Below are positions 22,447 through 32,200 of a stretch of DNA of 64,000 bases, one piece after another. This DNA comes from Lumbricus terrestris (taxonomy: Eukaryota; Annelida; Clitellata; Crassiclitellata; Lumbricidae). The DNA lies in the NCBI GenBank assembly GCA_949752735.1, contig OX457053.1, positions 26,061,797 through 26,125,796 on the forward strand, in the 5' to 3' direction. The notes beneath the pieces were generated by a model. It had not been told where the DNA came from, did no database searches, and saw only the letters and a program-made list of their open reading frames with translations. The position numbers and the translations under genes are program-made. Positions within the stretch are counted from its first letter, which is position 1; each line of letters opens with the position of its first letter.

Positions 22447-22505
22447 GCAACAGAATAGTAAAATTATATATAATTGTATGTATATACATGTATATATATA
22501 TGCCA
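22368..22505. repeat. (CA)n and (TA)n microsatellite
   Basis: CACACA tract followed directly by TATATA tract. Confidence 0.9.
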
Positions 22506-23033
22506 ATATATTCTTAACTATTGAGGAATGAGATCTGTCTTTATAATGATCTCTTGTCAGCATCAAAGGCGTTCTGGCAAAACAAGCCGTCGATTAATTT
22601 TCTCGGACTAGAAGACAATCCCACCAGTACCAGTGCCACGACTGATATAATAAAAAATATTATGTAATCGTACCCGCGTCAGATCTTCTTTAGATCTGCA
22701 GATATAGCTAGGAGGCAGAAACAAGAGACTTGTTGATGAGAGATGGCAGAAAGAAATTTCTTAGTGGAGGCAAAGAAGTTGGTTTTCTGTATAATCGTGA
22801 GGTGCCTCTTTGTAAATCCAGACTGGTGTGGATTAAGAATGTTAGATAGTCGTTGATCCGAGACAAGACTAAGCGTTTGGTTATTGTTTATAGATGAATA
22901 TCAGATTGGGGATGTGCATGGCTGTACTCTCCTCTGCTGCTTTCCATTCACGACTGAAAACCGAACTCTTCAAGCTATACTATCCAGATTTCAATCAGTT
23001 TCCATCACCCAACTACCACCATCACCGACAACC

Positions 23034-23215
23034 ACCGTGGTGGTGGTGGCGGCGGCGGTGGTGGTGGTGGTCGTGGTGGTGGTCGTGGTGGTGGTCATGG
23101 CGGTGGTCGTGGTGGTGGTCATGGCGGTGGTCGTGGTGGTGGTCGTGGTGGTGGTCGTGGTGGTGGTGGTGGTGTTGGTCGTGGTGGTCGTTGTGGTCGT
23201 GGTGGTGGTATTACT
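23034..23215. repeat. (GGT)n/(GGTCGT)n microsatellite
   Basis: GGT repeats with CGT and CAT interruptions over 180 bp, strongly G-rich on the plus strand. It is open in several frames (poly-Val, poly-Trp) but not a gene. Confidence 0.92.
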
Positions 23216-23672
23216 TTAGGCCTAATTATCACTATTACTATCACTATTATTGTCATTACTACTACTGCTACTACCACCACTACTACCACTGCCAATATCA
23301 TGTATTCATGTAACCTGAACAACTGACAACGCTTGTTGCCTGCAAATCACAGAAGCCTATGACTAGGATCAACTCGCCTGTTGCCTAAGGCAGTGAGAGA
23401 TTGTTCACAGACCTGCATTGAATAAACTGATAAATCCTACATAGTCGTGGTAATCATAAAAATTTCTTTTGAACTATGCAATTAATTGCAAACCGTGTGT
23501 ATCCAGGTTCGTCTTGGGAGCAGCACCCTTTCCTCTGGCAATCTATAGAGCGGGTGCGTCGAGCATTATGGCTTCGTTGTCCGCTAAAGGGCAGAATGAA
23601 TCTGGTGAAGAATGAATATCAGCTACATATTTGTACAGATTTGCAGACATGCGGTCGCCCTGTATGTTGAGC

Positions 23673-24212
23673 CAGAGAGAGAGAGACAGACAGAGACATA
23701 GTAAGACAAAGAGACAGTGAGAGAGGGCGACAGAGAGGGAGAGGCAGAGGGAGATAGAGAGGGAGAAGAAGATGGGGATAGAGAGGGAGATGGGGAGGGA
23801 GAGGGAGATAGATAGAGAAAGAGAGGGAGGGAGAGGGAGAGGCAGAGGCAGAGGCAGAGGCAGAGGGAGAGGAAGAGAGAGGCAGAGGCAGAGGCAGAGG
23901 GAGAGGAAGAGGGAAATAGAGATAGAGAGGGAGAGGGAGAGGGAGAGGGAAATAGAGATAGAGACAGAGAGGGAGATAGAGAGGAAATAGAGAGGGAAAG
24001 GGAGAGGGAAATGGGGAGGGAGAAGGAGAGGGAGAGGAAGAGGGAGAGGGAAATAGAGATAGAGAGGGAGATACATGTAGATAGGGAAATAGAGACAGAA
24101 AGGGAGAGGGAGATGGGGAGGGAGAAGGAGAGGGAGAGGAAAGTGAGATAGAGATAGAGAGGGAGATTTAGAGGGAAATAGAGAGGGAGAGGGAGATGGG
24201 AAAGGAGAGAGA
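23673..24212. repeat. (GAGAGG)n purine repeat
   Basis: GAGAGGGA and GGCAGA units across 540 bp. The 224-codon minus-strand Ser/Leu/Pro frame is a repeat artefact. Confidence 0.92.
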
Positions 24213-24508
24213 TGCACGTCTATCTGAATCTCAAGTGATGAGAATGTTTACGTTCTGGTCGCTCTAGTTCTAGGTCCTGGAGTGGAAGCTGCCGCTCTTG
24301 ACTGCACTACAGAGTCAGTTCCATCCTATCCAGTTCGCTGAGTTTCAATACCTTTTTTTCAAAAAAGAAATTCAACAAATACAAAACGCTTAACAAGTTA
24401 GGTCAGATCAATAATAATTTTCCAATACAGTTAGAGAGCGCGAGTTCATTCGTTCATTGATTCGTTCGTAATTAATTCACTCACTCGATCACATAAATTT
24501 ACATAACG
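24213..24508. other. No recognisable gene
   Basis: Nothing supported apart from a loose 'ttcgttcattgattcgttcg' run near 24445. Confidence 0.5.
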
Positions 24509-24516
24509 TCCCTTCC

Positions 24517-24660
24517 CATAGGTGCAATCACGTCCTAAAAGTGGGGGGACCATAATGAATCACGTCCTAAAAGTTTGGGGGACCATAATAATAAAGTTAG
24601 AGGACCAATCAAAAGTTGGGGGACGCGTCCCGTGGGTCCCATAGGGTGGTTGCGCCTATG
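24517..24660. mobile_element. hAT-type MITE, CATAGGTGCAA ends
   Basis: A 144-bp element with ends CATAGGTGCAATC and TTGCGCCTATG and a perfect 8-bp duplication TCCCTTCC (24509-24516 and 24661-24668). Two internal copies of 'atcacgtcctaaaagt' lie in tandem. No coding content. Confidence 0.88.
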
Positions 24661-25234
24661 TCCCTTCCAGATTCCTACTCAGAGGCGCTCCCAACACAGG
24701 CCTGGTCGAAGAGAAAAGTCTTGAGAAGACGATGGAAAGAGAGCTACGGGGAAGCGAGCGGAGAGCTTGTCGAGAGCTACCTCTAGGGTCAAGTTCATGA
24801 AAAACAAACAAGCGTTGAATTTTAAATTGTGATTATCAAACCTTATCGTTGTGTATTGAATTTCCTTGTCTAACGCCATGCTATTTCCTTTTCCCCCTCT
24901 CTTCTGTCCTCCTGCTCTCTTTTACAGTCTATATTAGTCAGTAAGTAAACATTCTCGACAGGAATATCTTGACTGAGACACAGGGAGGTAATTAATTCGT
25001 TCGTTTGCCTTTTACTCGTTCGTTATTTCTTTCGTCCTCATGCATCCAAGTCTCGACAACAATAAAGCCAATTAGAATTATTGTGGCACCACTGCATCTG
25101 CATCAGCTCTTTCGCCATCCTCTTATCTCGTTCTTTTTCCATCTTCCTCCTCCCCTCTTCCGTCTGCCACTCCTCCTCCTCCTACACCTCTTCCTCGTCT
25201 TCTTTCTCCTCTTCCTTCTCCTCCTCCTCCTAAT

Positions 25235-25670
25235 CATAGGCGGAGACCTGGGCCGAGAATTGGGGGGGACGGAAAGACGCGAGATTTTCAGAAAAATTTC
25301 TGACGACCGGCGAAATCTCGGGAAAAATTATTTTTTCGCCGCCCAAAAAGTTGATGACCTTGTTTTTTTTTTTTTTTTTAGTCATCCGGCCAAAATCTGG
25401 ACGAAATATTTCTATTTTCGCCGCCAAAAAAGTTGATCACCTTTTTTTTTTTTTTTTAGTCATCCGGCCAAAATCTGGACGAAATATTTATATTTTCGCC
25501 GCCAAAAGTAGATGATTTTTTTAAAAGTCATCTGGGCCAAAAATCGACGAATTTTTTTTTTCGCCACCGAAAAAAGTCGTGGCGCTCAAACATTGGGGGG
25601 GACAAATGCATGGGCCGTCCCCCCAACACTTTCTTTGGGGGGACCGTCCCCCCCTAGGTCTCCGCCCATG
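25235..25670. mobile_element. hAT-type MITE, CATAGGCGGAG ends, triplicated core
   Basis: The ends CATAGGCGGAGACCTGG and its inverse are flanked by a perfect 8-bp duplication CTCCTAAT (25227-25234 and 25671-25678). The interior has three tandem copies of a cassette of about 80 bp: 'cgccgccaaaaaagttgat', a T-run, then 'agtcatccggccaaaatctg'. 436 bp, no transposase. Confidence 0.92.
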
Positions 25671-25678
25671 CTCCTAAT

Positions 25679-26570
25679 CCTCTTCCTCCTCTTGAAGTAC
25701 TGCTAGGGTGGTCCATATACTTAGCGTGAGAGGCGATTGTACCTTAGACGTTGCCTGTTGTAGGCTATAATTGGTGGTTTACGAGGTCGTTACACGTATA
25801 ATAGGCCTGTAGATTATAGATGCTCTCGAAAGGGTTACTTTTCCTGGTTTGTAACAGTTTACAATTGGAAGAAATACGGTGTTTAGGATTGCAGACGTTA
25901 TCGTCTAAAGTGTTTTGGAGTGAAAACGCCTGCCTCTGCAACCAAAATGCATTCCCATCTCCCATGCTGCTGCATCCATCCGAACGCATCCCATTACACA
26001 CTCACGGTCCACGGAATCATGGAAGGAAGAGCAAAGTTATCTCGGCTGTCAGATGGAATGTCGGACCGTCTATAATCTATATCACCGTTATCTCTCAGTC
26101 CTGTGGTATGGCTGTGTTTTCTGTTTCCCTAACCACAATGTAACCACGCGGCGGCATATAATCTTACCCATAGCGACCAGGTGCGACCTCTGCAATTGTG
26201 TCGTAATCGTTATATGCAAGGAAGCAATATGGCCAGCTGTTCAGGCTAGGAAGTAGTCTGGAGAAAACTTCCTGGGTTCCAATTCGAAGATTTCCCACTC
26301 TTAATCGAATCGTAATTTCGAGATTTCTATACAGCGCCAAAATTGAAGTCACGGGAATCGGCTTATTTCACTTTGTGTTTTTTGGAATAATTCGGTCACA
26401 ACGTTTAGGCTAGGCCTATGTTAATAAATAGGCTAGCCGACAGCAAGCTACTTTCTAGAAAACCTTCATTGCTGAATTGGTTTGAGAGGGGCTCACTCTT
26501 TTTATGGTGTCGGCTGTATTTGATGCGCAAGCCACTTGATACTTTGCCATTATATAGCTAAGAGGCTATC
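25679..26570. other. No recognisable gene
   Basis: The 107-codon frame at 25820-26143 has no domain or codon support that I can see. Confidence 0.5.
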
Positions 26571-26639
26571 GTTTGACACAAGAATATTGCAATCATATTT
26601 ATTACAAATGCCAAAAAACATGTAAAATTCGAAATTTGT

Positions 26640-27695
26640 TACATTCATCCCCAGTCTCCCCTATGTCATCATTCTCTTCTCATCAAGCGGCGCAATATCA
26701 GCTGAAGTCAGCCAAAATAAATGCGCAATTCTGCACAGATTGCTTTGTTAGCGTTTAGATGAGAATTAATTATCAGATGTGACTCTCAGAAATAAAAAAA
26801 AACGTTTCGGTCAAGAGTAGCCTAATGCAAACTTCTATCTTATTTTAAACGTAGATTACATTCGTCTACCTATTCAAAGACATCTTTCAAGATTCTCACA
26901 TAGTTACAGATTTGGAAATTTTCTACATTTTTACCTCACTGAAACATCGTAATTTTTAACCATCTTGGCAGCAGCGAGACATTGGGCATCGCATTTCTGC
27001 TCAGATTTATTTGTTTGATAACACTAAAATGATGAAATATGTCTTTAAGATAAGTCGTAAATTTTTTCAGCACTGTTAATCAAGGTCTTGACCATAAAAT
27101 ATACCTTTTGGGTGCCCCACCTCAAGCCAGATTTTGAAGAAGAAATCGTACCCAATAGCAATTTAAGCAATTTTATGGATGCACCGATGATCTACCTATA
27201 CTACAAAACAAATTTCATCTTGCTATGTTTAATATTGCATAGGCCTATTTCATTCCGCATTTTGTGACTTTATGCCACTCTTGCTCCCATCTTTCCTATG
27301 TCATCATTCTCTTATGTATGTATATTCGTTTTATTCAATAAACAACAGGCAGAACGCTGTAGATTTACATTAACAGTATGGCTGCTTAAAGCTTATGGTC
27401 AAAATAGTTAGTACATGTTTTTGAATAGCATTCTTCTGTTCAAGCGGTGAAATATCGGCTGAAGTCAGCCAAAAATAAATGCCCAATTCTGCAAAGATTT
27501 CTTTTTTAGCCTTTAGATGAGAATTAATTATCAGATGTGACTCTCAGAAATTTAAAAAAAATCGTTTCGGCCAAGATTAATGCAAACTTCTATCTTATTT
27601 AAATCGTGGATTACATTAGTCTGCCTATTCAAAAGACATCTGTAAAGATTCTGACATAGTTACAAATTTGGATATTTTCTAAATTTTTACCTCAT
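26640..27695. repeat. Direct duplication of about 300 bp
   Basis: 26660-26945 and 27290-27695 share 'cctatgtcatcattctct', 'tgaagtcagccaaaa', 'gagaattaattatcagatgt' and 'atttttacctca' in the same order, offset by about 750 bp. The second copy carries about 120 bp of extra sequence after 27312. Confidence 0.75.
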
Positions 27696-27696
27696 A

Positions 27697-27752
27697 TTGT
27701 TTCCACTCGTTGCAAGGCAACGAACATACCCACTACGCCACCGCGCCCCAAA
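27697..27752 (-). mobile_element. tRNA-derived SINE head fragment, family A
   Basis: The minus strand reads 'ggggcgcggtggcgtagtgg' and continues into the head of the SINE family A, then stops. It lies immediately left of the minisatellite. Confidence 0.65.
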
Positions 27753-27755
27753 TTG

Positions 27756-28193
27756 CTATCATAGTCATTGATATCATGGTAATTGATATCATAAATCATT
27801 GTTATCATGATAATTGATATCATAGTCATTGATATCATATTCATTGTCATCATAGTCATTGACATCATAGTCATTGATATTATGGTAATTTGTTATCGTG
27901 GTAATTGTTTTCATGGCCATTGCCATCATGGTCATTTTCATCATAGTCTTTGATATCATTGTCATCATAGTCATTGATATCATAGTCTTTGATATCATAG
28001 TCATTGATATCATAGTCATTGATATCATATTCATTGTCATCATAGTCATTGATATCATAGTCATTGATAGCATAGTCATTGATATCATATAGTCATTGAT
28101 ATCATAGTCATTGATATTATGGTAATTTGTTATCGTGGTAATTGTTTCCATGGCCATTGCCATCATGATCATTGATATCATAGTCATTGATAT
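27756..28193. repeat. 15-bp minisatellite, left part
   Basis: The unit is about TCATTGATATCATAG, with variants ATGGTAAT, GTTATC and GCCATC. It continues at 35650-36062, so the retrotransposon 28194-35644 was inserted into one array. Confidence 0.92.
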
Positions 28194-28789
28194 TGTGAGC
28201 TAATTTTGTATAGTGTATGTGGTCAGCTAAGGGGTGAGCGTACGAATAGACCAGCTCAAGGTCAGCTAATAGTTAAGCGTACGGACAGACAGACTTGCAG
28301 GTGGCAGACTGGCGGGAAAGTTGGCGCGGCTCGGCCGACCGTCGCCGGAGAGCGCGAGAGAGAGAAACAGACAGACAGACAGACAGACAGACGGAGAGAG
28401 GCAGAGAGAAGGACAGAGCGGCAGGGGGAAGAGTGTACGCCCAGACAGTGAGATAAGTTGTTGAAGGAGTGCTAGTAGTGTAAGACGTTTTAGAGAACAG
28501 TAGAGTGTGTGTTGAAAACTTTAGAGAGCAGTAAGATATTAAGGTTGCGTTGCTGTCACAGAATTGAATCGCTTGTCGTCGTTGATGCATTGTTGTGTTA
28601 TTTGCGAATATTAAAACGGAGAAGAAAATACAAGAAACAGATCTTGGTTGTAAGTGAACAAGTTAAGAACTTTAGAAACTTATACACTAGCCTTAGATAC
28701 CGTCATACAGGGAATAGGTTAGGGCTAGGCTGCGCTACAGAACAGTAAGAAGAGACTGGAGAAATCGTCAGTGATTGTGAAACCTGACA
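28194..28789 (+). repeat. 5' long terminal repeat
   Basis: 596 bp, TGTGAGC...CCTGACA, bounded by the TGT...ACA dinucleotide ends usual for LTRs. It contains a (GACA)n run near 28370-28392. By eye it is identical to 35049-35644. The short frames inside (81, 105 and 79 codons) recur in the other LTR at a constant offset of 6855 and are not genes. Promoter elements could not be assigned with confidence. Confidence 0.97.
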
Positions 28790-28791
28790 TT

Positions 28792-28809
28792 TGGTGACAG
28801 CGGTGGGAT
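28792..28809 (+). promoter_or_regulatory. Primer-binding site, tRNA-Leu type
   Basis: TGGTGACAGCGGTGGGAT starts two bases after the LTR. Its complement, ATCCCACCGCTGTCACCA, matches the 3' end of animal tRNA-Leu (AAG/TAG type, ...ATCCCACCGCTGCCACCA from general knowledge) with one mismatch. Confidence 0.8.
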
Positions 28810-29012
28810 ATCGAGTTCAGGCAACGGACGGTGGGATATCGAGTTCAGGCAACGGACGGCGGGATTTCGAGTTCAGGCAACGGACGGTGGAATACGAAGT
28901 CAAGCAACGGACGTCGGGATATTGTATCCAGGTTTACGAACGGTGAATTGCGAAGTCAAGCAACGAACGTTGGGATAGTCGTATCCAAGCTACGGACAGT
29001 GGATTTTGAAGC
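28805..29012 (+). repeat. 28-bp tandem repeat in retrotransposon leader
   Basis: The unit is about 'gggatatcgagttcaggcaa' plus 'cggacggt'. Three near-perfect copies (28805-28832, 28833-28860, 28861-28888) are followed by four diverged ones. The first copy begins inside the primer-binding site, so 'cggtgggat' is repeated downstream. Confidence 0.88.
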
Positions 29013-29268
29013 CTTACGAGACGCCGACCACACGGGAGAAGGAGAGTGAGCATCTGAACAACCGGAGAAGCAGTCCGAGCATCCGAACAACTGGTGAGAA
29101 GATACAACGGGCATACGAACGACACTACGACAACACAACGCCAGAGAGAGGTATACAAAACTCGCTCCTTGAATAAACAAGTAATTGAAATTACAGTCAA
29201 CCAATTGCAGAGAGCATAGCCACTCCCTCGATTTTCTTCACGCAAATCAGTTGAAGTAAGAAAGTAAG

Positions 29269-32200
29269 ATGGAGAAACTCACGGAACAAAAGCAAGCTAG
29301 TATAAAGAAGATGTCTTCTGATCGAATAATAAAATTATTAATCGAAGCCGGTCTAGACGTGGAAGAAATCGAAGAGATGTCAAGGGAAAATTTGATGAGA
29401 GCCCTAGCAGAGGTGTGGCTAAAGGAAGCTGAAGAGAAAGGTGCAATAGGTGGTGTTGAGGAGAAACCACAGGCTATGTCTATGGAGGCGTTGATTCAAT
29501 TTATGATGATGAGGGAGGAACAACGGAGACAAGAGGAGAAAGAGAAAGAAGAACAACGGAGACAAGAGGAGAAAGAGAAAGAGGAACAACGGAGACAAGA
29601 GGAGAAAGAGAAAGAAGAACAACGGAGACAAGAGGAGAAAGAGAAAGAAGAACAACGGAGACGAGAGGATAAAGAGAAAGAGGAGCAGCGGAGACAAGAG
29701 GATAAAGAACGGAAACAAGAAGAGAAAGAGGAGCAACGGAGACGAGAAGATAAAGAGAAAGAGGAGCAACGGAGACGAGAAGAGAAAGAGGAGCAACGGA
29801 GAAGAGAAGATAAAGAGAAAGAGGAGCAACGGAGACGAGAAGATAAAGAAAGAGTGGAAAAAGCAGAAAGGTTGAGGCAAGAAGAGATAGAGATACAGAA
29901 GCAGCAGTTCCAGCTTCAGTTAGAACAACTGAAAAGAGATCGTGACGAAGCAGAACAAAGAAGGATGGAACTAATGATAGAATACGAGAGAGCAAGGAAA
30001 AGTGATGAAGAAATACGAAAACAGCAGATTGAAGAGCAAAAGGCTCGCGAGGAAGACAAAGAAGCCATGCGTTTGGTAGAATTGGAAAGAGCCGAAGAGA
30101 TTCGACAGGAAGAATTGAAAATGGAGAAAGAAAGTTTGGAAAAAGCGGAAAGAGAAAGGGAAGAACAAGTACAATTGGAACAAAAGAAACTCGCTTTGAA
30201 GGAAGCTCAGCTCCGAGAAATGGCTATAGAAAAGGAGGAACGCAGAAAGCAGTTAGAATTGTTGCAGCAAAAGATAGAACAAGAAGAACTGCGTAGGGTA
30301 GAAGATCAAAATAGACTGAGGGAACGAAATGAAGACGAAAGAAGAAGCCGTGAAGAGTCAGAACGAAACAGGATTCGAGAAAGTGAGACAATGGTGTCCA
30401 AGATTAAAAAGATAGGTGATGCAACGAAACATGTGTTACCAAAGATGCCGTATGATATGATGGAGGTGCCATTATATTTTGAGACAGTTGAGAATGCATT
30501 CAACAGTTTTACGGTGGAAAAGCAGTTTTGGGTCAAATTGCTGTTGCCACTAATGACGCCAAGAGCGAGAACGGTGTTGAACCGATTGTCTTTTGATGAT
30601 CTAGACGATTACGACATAGTGAAAGAACATTTACTGAAAGAATTCAAATTGACAGCGAGAGAATATCGATCACGATTTGGAGAAGCGAAGAAAACGGCAG
30701 AAGAGACATACACTATGTTTACAGCAAGATTGAAGAATCTGTTGAACTATTATGTCAGAAGTAGACGAGTGGGCAAAGACTATGAGAAGTTATTTGATCT
30801 GTTGGTGGCGGATAAGTTGAAAGAATGTCTACCACCGGGTCCACTCCAGTTCGTACTAGCAAAAGAGGGTACTGAATGCTTCGAAGCTAGTAATGTTGCA
30901 GAACTTGCAGACATACACGTGAACAATCGAATTGGTCTAATGTTTCAAGACAAACCGAAATATGAAGCATGGGGTAATAGTTCGAAGCAACCCAGGTGGA
31001 ATAGTAATAACAAAGAAACAGGAAACCAAGCCAGAAGTAATGAAGCAAGGAATGATGGTGCTCCTGGAAGACAGTTTAGTCAAGATAGAAGAGAAGCAAC
31101 GGGTGACAGACAAATATACAGTCGAATTCCAGTGATGGGACGCCAAAGAGAAAACAATGCAGCGTACAATTACAGGCGGGAGAGCACTGAACAGAGAGGG
31201 ATTGGTAAGAAACGTTGCCATAATTGTCAGTCAGACAAACATCTGATAAAGGATTGTCGAGTACCACCAAGAATGACAAATCTGAGAAATAGATTTACTC
31301 GAAGTGCAGAAAATCTCAGAGTAAATCAGATCCAAGTAATGAATGCACCGAATCAGCCGGAAGAACAAGACAACCGCGAAACGGAAGTGAAGTCAGTAAT
31401 GAAGTGCACGCCTCAATTTGCTATACAGAGAGAAATAGTAAATTCTGCTCCCATCAAAGATACTGGTCGAGAAACTGAAAGCAAAGATGAGTGTCAACGT
31501 ACAAAGAAGTCATTACTACAGCATGTCAATGTAGAGATACGTGGAAATGATGACAGTTGTCAGCCTGTGCAAGTCAAAGCGCTGATTGACTCTGGTACTG
31601 AGATTCCAGTAATCAATGAGGAATTGTTGAAAGGAGCGACAGTGGAAGAAATTGGTAGAGTACATTTGCAATGTGTGGCTGGAGAACCCATTCCAGCTAA
31701 GTTGGTGAAAATCGAAGTGCGGATGAGTTGTCATAACGAAGGAGGAGATCTGAAAGACAAGGGAGTAAATATCGCACCATATTTAACCTTGGTGTGTGCC
31801 AGCATTCCGGCAGTCTTGTGCAAAGATAACAAAGAAAAGTTCTTGCTGCATCCAGAGATAATCGCAGAACTGAAAGAGGTTCCACCAGTGAGTGTATTGC
31901 AAGGAGAATTGCAAGCGAATGTGACTACAAGAGCACAGAGTCGGAGAAGAGAAGTGGAAGAAGGAGAAGAGGAAAAGTCAAATGAAAGTTTGCTAGATGA
32001 GGACACCGAAAGCGATGATGAACAAAGCGTTCAAGAAGTAGAAGAAGGAGTAACATCCGGGAACAATGAAATTGAAGAAGAGATGGTTGCATGTGAGCGT
32101 GATGATTATGATGATTTTGGGAGTGATGGTGAAATGGACACGAGTATGAGAGATTTGTTTGCCGAGAACACAAGTGATGAAAGACAATTGGCAGACGCGA

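Noticed and set aside
27756..28193. CRISPR-like regular repeat
   Set aside because: 15-bp head-to-tail minisatellite without unique spacers, in animal DNA.
29419..29995. Minus-strand frames of 153 and 164 codons opposite the Gag coiled coil
   Set aside because: Shadow of the 33-bp repeat in the real plus-strand gene.
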